The translations under genes were made by a program, and so were the position numbers. A model generated the notes under the pieces. The model saw nothing but the letters and a program-made list of their open reading frames with translations, ran no database searches and was not told where the DNA came from. 37,660 bases of DNA from Eubacteriales bacterium. Lineage in GTDB: Bacteria; Bacillota; Clostridia; Lachnospirales; Lachnospiraceae. Location of the stretch: contig JAUNFZ010000023.1 in the NCBI GenBank assembly GCA_030524785.1, positions 1 through 37,660 of the forward strand. Reading direction: 5' to 3'. Positions 1 to 6,362 of the stretch are shown piece after piece (positions within the stretch are counted from its first letter, which is position 1; each line of letters starts with the position of its first letter).

Positions 1-47
1 AATTTTCAATGTTCTTTCAATTTAGCCTTGACTTTTTATTTGCAGGC

Positions 48-303
48 TTAATAAGATGTCGGGGCCAAAAGCCTCAGCAATGATGCCAACGGATTGTTCC
101 GCATTTCATGCTCCCACATCTCCGTTTCACTACGGTCGGTGCTGGACGCGTGTCACTGGCACGCAGCACCCTACCCGATATTCGCATATCGTGGGATTAT
201 CATCCCGCTTTTATGCTCATATCGGGGCGGGTCTCAAGGTCTTTCACCCACTTATGAGCAGGCTCATGTGGGTTTAGACCTTTTGACCCTGGCATCATAA
301 TAA
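48..303. repeat. Multi-hairpin element with terminal inverted repeats (MITE-like or structured RNA)
   Basis: The ends (48-71 and 280-303) are 24-nt inverted repeats matching at 19 positions; read as plus-strand RNA, two of the five mismatches become G-U pairs. Three long arms lie inside: 138-170 (GGTGCT/AGCACC plus GCGTG/CACGC), 174-226 (CCCGATAT/ATATCGGG plus GGGAT/ATCCC) and 238-280 (GGTCT/AGACC, ACCCAC/GTGGGT, TGAGC/GCTCA). Smaller hairpins fill 90-135. A 9-nt segment at 81-89 is also exactly complementary to 290-298, so an alternative closing stem is possible. No credible coding frame is present. The right end abuts the T-run of the riboswitch terminator. I infer a non-autonomous mobile element or a folded ncRNA; a target-site duplication was not obvious. 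Confidence 0.6.
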
Positions 304-357
304 AAAACAGAGATACACACAGAAGAAAAAATGTTTCTTTCTTCTGTGCATATCTCT
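302..357 (-). terminator. Riboswitch-controlled intrinsic terminator
   Basis: On the minus strand a long stem (arms roughly 341-357 and 308-328, CAGAGATA paired with TATCTCTG at its base) is followed directly by six T residues (307-302). The upstream arm overlaps the 3' end of the second glycine aptamer (GGACAGAG), so ligand binding and terminator formation compete for the same bases. This is the usual on-switch arrangement of glycine riboswitches. Confidence 0.8.
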
Positions 358-510
358 GTCCTTTTACCTGAAAGATTCATCCCGCCGGGACTTACTTCGT
401 TGGTGATGTTTCGCTCTCCAGAGTTTCGTCAGAACCTGGTCCGTTTGCCTGAGAGTATTGCCCCTTCGGCGCCACACCTTTGTAATCTCTCCCAGATTCC
501 TCAACCGATA
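354..510 (-). promoter_or_regulatory. Tandem glycine riboswitch (gcvT-type)
   Basis: The minus strand shows the family hallmarks. Aptamer 1 contains GGGAGAG, then GGCGCCGAAGGGGCAA, then CTCTCAGGCAAA and GGACC. Aptamer 2 contains CTCTGGAGAG, a CCAACGAAG segment, and ATCTTTCAGGTAAAAGGAC. The two domains are joined by a short linker around 430-440, as in known cooperative tandem switches. It should activate transcription through the terminator at 302-357 when glycine is abundant. The controlled gene (typically a glycine cleavage enzyme or a glycine/alanine symporter) is not in the window; it must lie left of position 1, beyond the hairpin element. Confidence 0.9.
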
Positions 511-523
511 TGAAATTTTTGAC

Positions 524-552
524 AGAATAAGATAATTGCGGCGCAAAGTCAA
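524..552 (-). promoter_or_regulatory. Sigma-A promoter of the glycine riboswitch transcript
   Basis: Reading the minus strand, TTGACT (552-547) and TATTCT (529-524) are separated by exactly 17 nt. Transcription would start near 517, a few bases upstream of aptamer 1. Confidence 0.75.
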
Positions 553-622
553 GAAAAAAAGTGCTGAATTGAAAAACAATTAAAAAAATTAAGCAAGATA
601 ATTATATTGACAAGAAAAAATG

Positions 623-662
623 ACAGATAAAGTTAAAAAAATAAAGTTATGAATTTATCTGT
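623..662. promoter_or_regulatory. Inverted repeat overlapping the -35 box, possible operator
   Basis: ACAGATAAA (623-631) and TTTATCTGT (654-662) are perfect 9-nt inverted repeats about 31 nt centre to centre, in A/T-rich DNA. The right copy ends on the first base of the -35 box. Three-turn spacing suits a dimeric regulator; the Lrp/AsnC protein at the end of the operon is the obvious candidate, by inference only. Confidence 0.4.
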
Positions 663-690
663 TGACAGATGGAAAGCAGAAAGGTATAAT
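662..690 (+). promoter_or_regulatory. Consensus sigma-A promoter of the large operon
   Basis: TTGACA (662-667) and TATAAT (685-690) are both perfect consensus boxes with a 17-nt spacer, giving a start near 697. Such a strong promoter implies that control lies elsewhere, namely in the leader terminators and possibly the operator overlapping the -35 box. Confidence 0.9.
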
Positions 691-711
691 CCAGGATATC
701 AAGAGACGACG

Positions 712-745
712 AGGTTTCGGCAGAGTTCCTGCTGAGACCTTTTTT
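712..745 (+). terminator. Leader terminator 1
   Basis: A 12-bp stem pairs 712-723 with 729-740 (two G-U pairs, 5-nt loop) and runs into T740-T745. It is only about 15 nt from the predicted transcription start. Confidence 0.8.
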
Positions 746-857
746 CGTATCTGATATGTTTTCCGTATACCGCGCCGCAGTACGCAGGCGCATGGGAAGT
801 ATGGAAAACAGGTTTCCGGGAAATCAAAACTTCATATCCTAAGAAACAGAAACGACG

Positions 858-892
858 AGGTTTCGGCGGCAGTGATGCCCCGAAACCTTTTT
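858..892 (+). terminator. Leader terminator 2
   Basis: AGGTTTCGG (858-866) pairs with CCGAAACCT (880-888), extended by GGC/GCC across one bulge, and is followed by T888-T892. It shares its 5' arm with terminator 1. With both hairpins formed, little of the operon would be transcribed. Confidence 0.8.
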
Positions 893-1015
893 CTGGTTTT
901 TGGCTCTGTTTTCGTTACGAGTGACAGAGCGGGCAGTCACCAGATGCGTTTCCTATCTGGGATAAGGCGTGTATTCGGGAGAGGTTCCGAGCACAGGTAA
1001 GAGGAGGAAAAAATT

Positions 1016-2173
1016 ATGAAAAAGAAAGCAGCAAGTGTGATTCTGGCAATGTCTCTGGCGGCATCCATGTTCGCAGGGACAACGGCAATGGCGGAAGAAG
1101 ATAATGTGATCAAGATCGGTGTGATCTGCTCTATGACGGGCGGTTCCGCAGTGTACGGCGAAGGCGCGCAGAACGCAATCGACCTGGCAGTAGAAGAAAT
1201 CAATGGCAGCGATTCCGAATATAAAGTGGAGATTGTAAACGGCGGAAAGGTAGCGGATGATGCGACAGATGCAAAACAGGCGATCAACGCATACAACAGC
1301 GTGATGGCGGACGGACCGGAAGCGGTTGTAGGATGCTTCTTCTCATCCGTGACACTGCCAATCGCAGAGCAGGCGGCAAACGACGGCATGATCCTGCTGG
1401 CAACGGGCGCAACGAATAAAGACGTTACGTTAAAGGGAGATACGATCTTCCGTAACTGCTTCATCGATCCGTACCAGGGCAAAATGGCAGCGCAGTTTGC
1501 CAATGAGCAGGGCTGGACGAAAGCAGCGATCATTTATGCAAAAGACGATGATTATTCCAATGGTCTGAAGGATGCGTTTATTGAAAATGCAGAGGCAAAC
1601 GGAATTGAAGTAGTCTACACCGGCGAGTGTACGACAAAAGATACGGATTATTCCTCTCAGGCTTCCCAGGCAGTAGCAAGCGGGGCGGATTTCCTGTTCT
1701 ACCCGTGCTTCCTTGATACCGTACCGCTTCTGGTAAGCGCGGCAAGAGACGCAGGCTTCACTGGAGCAATTATGGGCGGCGATGGCTGGGACGGCGCAGA
1801 TACCTCAGGCATGGAAGATTATTTTGAAAACTGCTACTTCACAAACCACTATTCATCCGAGGATACGGCTCCGGCAGTTGCGAACTTTGTATCCAAATAC
1901 ACGGAAAAATATGGTTCAGAGAGCTTAAATGCCTGCGCAGCGCTCTACTATGATGCAATCTACATGATGGTTGAGGCAGCGAAGATCGGCGGCGGCTCCG
2001 ATACCGAGTCCCTGGTAAAAGGCATGACCGGCATGGAGTTCACAGGTGTAAATGGTAATATCAAGCTGGATGAGAACGGCGATGCAATCAAATCCGTGGC
2101 AATCAATCACTATGTAGACGGCGAAGTAAAATGGCTGGAAACCTTAAGCCCGGAAGGTGAAAAAACGGAGTAA
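1016..2173 (+). CDS. livK: ABC transporter substrate-binding protein, branched-chain amino acid type
   Basis: A 385-residue periplasmic-binding-protein type I fold of the LivK family. Residues 1-26 form a signal peptide ending AGTTAMA before EED; the mature protein opens with the typical IKIGVICSMTGG segment, followed by GEGAQNAIDLAVEEIN. The start is fixed by an AGGAGG site (1001-1006). Unusually for a Gram-positive binding protein there is no lipobox cysteine, so membrane anchoring is not explained. It is first gene of the operon and heads a complete LivHMGF set. The family binds Leu/Ile/Val but also amides, urea and other amino acids. The enzymes downstream suggest a D-amino acid, glutamate-derived or pyroglutamate-like ligand, which is inference; the symbol denotes family only. 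Confidence 0.85.
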   Translation: MKKKAASVILAMSLAASMFAGTTAMAEEDNVIKIGVICSMTGGSAVYGEGAQNAIDLAVEEINGSDSEYKVEIVNGGKVADDATDAKQAINAYNSVMADGPEAVVGCFFSSVTLPIAEQAANDGMILLATGATNKDVTLKGDTIFRNCFIDPYQGKMAAQFANEQGWTKAAIIYAKDDDYSNGLKDAFIENAEANGIEVVYTGECTTKDTDYSSQASQAVASGADFLFYPCFLDTVPLLVSAARDAGFTGAIMGGDGWDGADTSGMEDYFENCYFTNHYSSEDTAPAVANFVSKYTEKYGSESLNACAALYYDAIYMMVEAAKIGGGSDTESLVKGMTGMEFTGVNGNIKLDENGDAIKSVAINHYVDGEVKWLETLSPEGEKTE

Positions 2174-2197
2174 CAACAAAGAAGGACCTGATATGAC

Positions 2198-2234
2198 CGG
2201 ATGTGCACCTGGAAACACGCCAGGTGCACATCCG
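2198..2234 (+). other. Intercistronic 15-bp perfect hairpin
   Basis: CGGATGTGCACCTGG (2198-2212) and its exact complement (2220-2234) enclose a 7-nt loop between livK and livH. There is no proper T-run after it, so it is more likely an mRNA 3'-end stabiliser that favours binding-protein expression than a terminator. Confidence 0.7.
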
Positions 2235-2265
2235 TATTTCATAAAAACGCATAGGAGAAGCGGCT

Positions 2266-3156
2266 ATGACACTTTCTTTATTTATACAGAGCCTGATCAA
2301 TGGACTGAACCAGGGAGCAATCTATGCACTGATCGCCCTTGGCTACACCATGGTTTACGGCATTATTCGCATGATCAATTTCGCCCATGGCGATTTCATT
2401 ATGATTGGATCTTACACTTTATTTTACACAATCCCGGTGATGGTAAACATCGGGATGCCTGCATGGATGGCAGTAGCGATTGCAGTCGTGGTCTGCACCG
2501 TTGTCGGCATCCTGGTGGAGACGATTGCCTACAAGCCGGTCCGCAAGGCGGGGGCAATGTCCGCGCTGATCACGGCTCTGGCAATGAGTATTTTTCTGGA
2601 AAACCTGGCGATGGCATTGTTTGGCGCCAAGCCGCATAATGTACAGAAGATCTTTACGCTGCCGACCATTACGGTAGCAGGAGTGGCGCTGCCGTTAAAT
2701 GTGCTGCTGACAATCGGCATAGGCGTGGCGATGATGCTGCTGATGCAGATCTTTATCAAGAAGACAAAGATCGGAAAAGCAATGCGCGCTGTTCCGCAGG
2801 ATCGGGATGCGGCGATCCTCTCTGGGATCAACGTGGATAAGATTATTACGCTGACCTTTGCTATCGGCTCCGGGCTGGCGGCGATTGCAGCGCTGATGTA
2901 CTGTGCAAAGTATCCGCGTGTGACGAACGATATGGGTTCCATGATGGGCATTAAGGCATTTATCGCGGCAGTATTCGGCGGTATCGGCATTATCCCGGGC
3001 GCCATGCTTGGCGGTATCCTCGTCGGGCTGATCGAGATTTTTGTAAAACTGTATGCACCGGGATGGTACGAAGCGATCACCTACAGTATCCTGATTGTCA
3101 TCCTGCTGGTAAAACCGTCCGGTATTCTCGGTAAGAATGTCGGCGAGAAAGTCTGA
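2266..3156 (+). CDS. livH: Branched-chain amino acid type ABC permease (LivH family)
   Basis: A 296-residue integral membrane protein with about eight hydrophobic segments. The N-terminal ALIALGYTMVYGIIRMINFAHGD is characteristic of LivH, as is the GMLGGILVGLIEIF-like region near the C-terminus. A GGAGAAG ribosome site precedes the ATG. It pairs with LivM to form the translocation pore for the substrate delivered by the upstream binding protein. Its stop overlaps the first in-frame ATG of livM, but the better livM start lies 15 nt further on. Confidence 0.92.
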   Translation: MTLSLFIQSLINGLNQGAIYALIALGYTMVYGIIRMINFAHGDFIMIGSYTLFYTIPVMVNIGMPAWMAVAIAVVVCTVVGILVETIAYKPVRKAGAMSALITALAMSIFLENLAMALFGAKPHNVQKIFTLPTITVAGVALPLNVLLTIGIGVAMMLLMQIFIKKTKIGKAMRAVPQDRDAAILSGINVDKIITLTFAIGSGLAAIAALMYCAKYPRVTNDMGSMMGIKAFIAAVFGGIGIIPGAMLGGILVGLIEIFVKLYAPGWYEAITYSILIVILLVKPSGILGKNVGEKV

Positions 3157-3170
3157 TGGAGGAAAGCGAT

Positions 3171-4175
3171 ATGAAAATGCCGAAAAAATATAAACGTTCC
3201 TATCTGCTGAATTTTCTCGGACTGCTCCTTCTGTACGGGATTTTCGTGGCGATGTTTGAGTCGCAGATCTTCGGTACGTCCACGACGTATGTAAAGGGGA
3301 TCTTTACGACGGCCTGCTATACGATCGTGATGGTGACGTCCTTAAACCTGGTTGTGGGATGTATGGGTGAGTTTTCCTTAGGGCACGCGGGATTTGTGTC
3401 GGTAGGCGCCTACTTTTCCGCCATTACCTCCAATGCGCTGGTAGGAAAAGGGATTCCGGATCTGCTGATTCTGATCATTGCGCTGCTGGTGGGCGGGCTG
3501 GCGGCAGGCCTTACCGGCGTTCTGGTCGGTATCCCGGCGCTTCGCCTGCGCGGCGACTATCTGGCGATCGTGACGGTGGCGTTTGCGGAGATTATCCGCG
3601 TCTGCTTCTGTAATTTTGAATTTACCGGCGGCGGCAAGACGATGAGCGGCATTGCCAAGCTGGCGGATTTTTACTGGGCGTTCTGGATCATGGTGGTCTG
3701 TGTGACAATCATGTTCATGTATGTGAGAAGCCGTTACGGGCGCACGGTCAAGAGCATCCGAGAGGACTACATTGCAGCGGCGGCGTCCGGCATAAACGTT
3801 ACCTATTATAAGGTGCTGACGTTTGCGGTGGCAGCCTTTTTCGCCGGCGTGGGCGGCGGGCTCTACGCGCATTACATGACGGCGATGATCCCCACAAACT
3901 TTAACTTCAACTATTCGGCGGAGCTTCTTTCCGAAGTAATCATCGGCGGCACGGGTTCGCTGACTGGTTCCGTGATCGGCGCGGCGTTTTTGTCTTCCCT
4001 GCCGGAGCTGATGCGCCAGTTTTCTACATACCGTATGCTGGCATATTCCATTGTACTGGTGCTGGTTATGATCTTCCGTCCGGGCGGAATTTTCGGAACC
4101 TGGGAATTTTCGCTGACCAGGCTGCTTGAGAAATTTGACCGGCGCAGACCGCATGTACAGAAGGAGGGAGAATAG
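3171..4175 (+). CDS. livM: Branched-chain amino acid type ABC permease (LivM family)
   Basis: The second permease subunit, 334 residues from the chosen start, rich in membrane segments. LNLVVGCMGEFSLGHAGF and GIPALRLRGDYLAIVTVAFAEI are LivM signatures. An ATG at 3156 would add five residues, but GGAGG (3158-3162) sits inside that extension and 8 nt before ATG 3171, so the latter is preferred. The gene is followed after 2 nt by livG. It heterodimerises with LivH in the membrane. Confidence 0.92.
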   Translation: MKMPKKYKRSYLLNFLGLLLLYGIFVAMFESQIFGTSTTYVKGIFTTACYTIVMVTSLNLVVGCMGEFSLGHAGFVSVGAYFSAITSNALVGKGIPDLLILIIALLVGGLAAGLTGVLVGIPALRLRGDYLAIVTVAFAEIIRVCFCNFEFTGGGKTMSGIAKLADFYWAFWIMVVCVTIMFMYVRSRYGRTVKSIREDYIAAAASGINVTYYKVLTFAVAAFFAGVGGGLYAHYMTAMIPTNFNFNYSAELLSEVIIGGTGSLTGSVIGAAFLSSLPELMRQFSTYRMLAYSIVLVLVMIFRPGGIFGTWEFSLTRLLEKFDRRRPHVQKEGE

Positions 4176-4177
4176 CG

Positions 4178-4963
4178 ATGGCAGAGAAAAACAACACTCC
4201 CGTATTGAAAGCACAGAATCTTGGCATCCAGTTTGGCGGGTTAAAGGCAGTGGATGATTTTAATATGGAAATCGGGCAGTCTGAACTGGTCGGACTGATC
4301 GGGCCAAACGGCGCCGGGAAGACGACGGTGTTCAACCTGATTACCGGCGTGTATAAGCCGACGGAAGGTTCCTTTTATTTAAACGGAAAAAAGATGAACG
4401 GCAAAAAAACGCATCAGATCGTAGAGGCGGGGATCGCCAGGACGTTTCAGAATATCCGTCTGTTTAAGAAAATGACGGTGATCGACAACGTCAAGGCGGC
4501 GATGCAGGAGAAGACAACCTACAATATGGCGGATGCCGTATTCCGCACAAAGAAATACTGGGCGGAGGAAGCCGCACTTACAAAGCGGGCAAAGGAGCTG
4601 CTGGAGATCGTGCATTTGGCCGGGAAGGAAGAACTTCTGGCGGCAAACCTCCCTTACGGGCAGCAAAGAAGGCTTGAGATCGCCAGAGCGCTCGCCACAG
4701 ATATGAAGCTTTTGCTTCTTGACGAGCCGGCGGCGGGCATGAACCCGACGGAGACGGAGGAGCTTCTGGAGATCATCAATTTTATCCGGGATGAGTTTAA
4801 GATTTCCGTCCTTCTGATCGAACACGATATGAGCCTGGTTATGAAGATCTGCCAGAGGATCCAGGTGCTTGATTTTGGCACTACGATCGCTGCGGGCACA
4901 CCGCAGGAGATCGCGAGCAACCCGAAGGTAATCGAAGCGTACCTTGGCAAGGACGATGAGTAG
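4178..4963 (+). CDS. livG: ABC transporter ATP-binding protein (LivG family)
   Basis: A 261-residue ATPase of the transporter. It has Walker A GPNGAGKTT, a signature segment PYGQQRRLEIARALA (replacing LSGGQ, as usual in LivG), Walker B LLLLDEPAAGM and the H-loop IEHDMSLV. The LivG-specific insertion after the Q-loop (RTFQNIRLFKKMTVIDNV) is present. The ATG follows a GGAGGGAGAA site overlapping the livM stop region. It works as a heterodimer with LivF on the cytoplasmic face. Confidence 0.93.
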   Translation: MAEKNNTPVLKAQNLGIQFGGLKAVDDFNMEIGQSELVGLIGPNGAGKTTVFNLITGVYKPTEGSFYLNGKKMNGKKTHQIVEAGIARTFQNIRLFKKMTVIDNVKAAMQEKTTYNMADAVFRTKKYWAEEAALTKRAKELLEIVHLAGKEELLAANLPYGQQRRLEIARALATDMKLLLLDEPAAGMNPTETEELLEIINFIRDEFKISVLLIEHDMSLVMKICQRIQVLDFGTTIAAGTPQEIASNPKVIEAYLGKDDE

Positions 4964-4977
4964 GGGAGGGAAGGAAG

Positions 4978-5676
4978 ATGCTGGAGATAAAAGATCTGGA
5001 GGTATCTTATGGAGCAGTCCATGCGATCCATGGGGTATCGATAAAAGTAAACGACGGCGAGATCGTTTCCCTGATCGGGGCGAACGGCGCCGGGAAGACG
5101 ACGATTCTGCGCACGATATCGGGGCTTAAAAAGGCGGATTCCGGGGAGATCACCTTTGACGGGGCGGATCTTCGAAAAACCGAGCCGAGCAAGATCATCA
5201 GCCTGAAGCTTGCGCATGTGCCGGAAGGCAGGCATATTTTCCCGGATATGACAGTGGAAGAAAACCTGGAAATGGGCGCGTATGCGGACCCGAAGGATAT
5301 GGAAGAAACAATGCGGGATGTCTATGAAAGGTTTCCGCGCTTAAAGGAGCGGCACAGGCAGCTGGCGGGAACGCTCTCCGGAGGCGAGCAGCAGATGCTG
5401 GCGGTCGGCAGGGCACTGATGGCAAAGCCAAAGATGATCCTGATGGATGAGCCCTCCATGGGGCTGTCGCCGCTTTTGGTAAAAGAAATCTTTTCTATTA
5501 TAAAGGAAGTCAATAAAAAGGGCATTACGGTTCTTTTGGTGGAGCAGAACGCGAAAATGGCGCTGGCCATCTCCGACCGGGCATACGTGCTGGAGACCGG
5601 CAGAATCACGATCGAAGGGCGGGCGCAGGAACTCTTAAGCGATGAGCGTGTGAAAAAGGCTTACCTGGGGCAGTAG
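4978..5676 (+). CDS. livF: ABC transporter ATP-binding protein (LivF family)
   Basis: A 232-residue ATPase, the usual length for LivF. Walker A is GANGAGKTT, the ABC signature is LSGGEQQMLAVGRALM, Walker B is MILMDEPSMGLSP and the H-loop segment is LLVEQNAKMAL, all in LivF form. A GGAGGGAAGG site precedes the ATG. It completes the five-gene transporter; 31 nt separate it from the kinase-like gene, with no terminator, so the catabolic genes are transcribed from the same message. Confidence 0.93.
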   Translation: MLEIKDLEVSYGAVHAIHGVSIKVNDGEIVSLIGANGAGKTTILRTISGLKKADSGEITFDGADLRKTEPSKIISLKLAHVPEGRHIFPDMTVEENLEMGAYADPKDMEETMRDVYERFPRLKERHRQLAGTLSGGEQQMLAVGRALMAKPKMILMDEPSMGLSPLLVKEIFSIIKEVNKKGITVLLVEQNAKMALAISDRAYVLETGRITIEGRAQELLSDERVKKAYLGQ

Positions 5677-5707
5677 AAAATACCTGCGTAAAGAAAGGGG
5701 AACATTT

Positions 5708-6349
5708 ATGAGTGATTTTTTTGCGATTGCCATCACCCGGACGTGCGGCAGCGGCGGGGGAAGCTATATCGGGAAGAAGCTGGCGGCGGATTACAAGATT
5801 GATGTTTATGATCGTAAGCTTTTGCGGCTTGCTTCCGACAACAGCGGCATCAATGAGACGATTTTTGCAAATGCCGATGAAAATACGAAAAAGACGCTGC
5901 TTTACCGGGTTTCCAGAAAAATATATAACGGGCAGGCGATTCCGCCGGAGAGCGGCAATTTCCTCTCGGATCAGAATCTCTATAAATACCAGGCGGATGT
6001 GCTGCGCGCCCTGCTTGACCGGGAGTCCTACGTCTGCATCGGCAGGGCGGCGGATTATGTACTCAAAGACAAGAAAAATGTCTTAAGCGTCTACCTGGAT
6101 GCGCCGTATGACTGGCGGGTGGAGCGTGAGACAGAGCGCCAGGGTATCAGCGCCTTTGACGCGATCCGCTATATCAACCGGCTGGACAAATACCGCGAGG
6201 CGTACTATACCTACCATACCGGAAGGAAATGGAAGGATCCGACCAATTATGATCTGTGCCTGGATACGGCAAGTCTGGGGCTGGACGCCTGCGTTACGTT
6301 GATCGAGCATTATATGAATTTAAAATTCGGCATTGCAATGCCGGAATAA
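5708..6349 (+). CDS. Cytidylate kinase-like family protein, substrate unknown
   Basis: A 213-residue P-loop protein resembling the Cytidylate_kin_2 family common in Clostridia. The N-terminus AIAITRTCGSGGGSYIGKKLA carries the GxGGGxxGK nucleotide loop, followed by YDRKLLRLAS and, later, the CIGRAADYVLKD strand and a lid-like segment rich in arginine (RVERETERQGIS). These proteins are rarely characterised and the housekeeping CMP kinase is normally elsewhere. Its position between a transporter and amino-acid catabolic genes suggests a small-molecule kinase or regulatory role in the pathway, but nothing in the sequence identifies the substrate. GGGGAA precedes the ATG; the next gene starts 13 nt after its stop. 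Confidence 0.75.
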   Translation: MSDFFAIAITRTCGSGGGSYIGKKLAADYKIDVYDRKLLRLASDNSGINETIFANADENTKKTLLYRVSRKIYNGQAIPPESGNFLSDQNLYKYQADVLRALLDRESYVCIGRAADYVLKDKKNVLSVYLDAPYDWRVERETERQGISAFDAIRYINRLDKYREAYYTYHTGRKWKDPTNYDLCLDTASLGLDACVTLIEHYMNLKFGIAMPE

Positions 6350-6362
6350 GGGAGAAAAAGGC

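Larger units (their letters stand above)
697..1015 (+). promoter_or_regulatory. Structured leader RNA with duplicated attenuators, unknown class
   Basis: This 319-nt untranslated leader precedes livK. It holds two intrinsic terminators whose 5' portions are an identical 16-nt sequence, ACGACGAGGTTTCGGC, at 706-721 and 852-867. Each is preceded by a small alternative hairpin, GARAC - hexaloop GACGAG - GTTTC (703-718 and 849-864), that uses the same bases as the terminator arm; the A-U pair in copy 2 is G-U in copy 1, so pairing is kept. Between them lies a long arm (758-808, GTTTTCC/GGAAAAC with GCGCC/GGCGC). AGGTTTCCGGG at 810-820 could also pair with the 3' arm of terminator 2. Downstream are hairpins at 903-930 and 941-960. 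I recognise no known riboswitch or T-box signature. Confidence 0.7.

Noticed and set aside
56-300. Short plus-strand frames of 68-73 residues at the left end
   Set aside because: They lie entirely inside the hairpin element, have no ribosome site and show compositions dictated by the inverted repeats.
756-842. A 28-codon frame in the leader that could be an attenuator leader peptide
   Set aside because: No ribosome site precedes its ATG and it has no run of a single amino-acid codon; it coincides with the long arm of the RNA structure.
703-892. ANTAR-type RNA target (hexaloop hairpins before terminators)
   Set aside because: ANTAR sites have two adjacent hexaloop hairpins with A at loop position 1 and G at 4. 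Here each terminator has one such hairpin, with G at position 1.
697-1015. T-box, guanidine or lysine riboswitch
   Set aside because: No T-box bulge, no ACGR-looped hairpin pair of guanidine-II and no conserved core of the other classes could be matched by eye.
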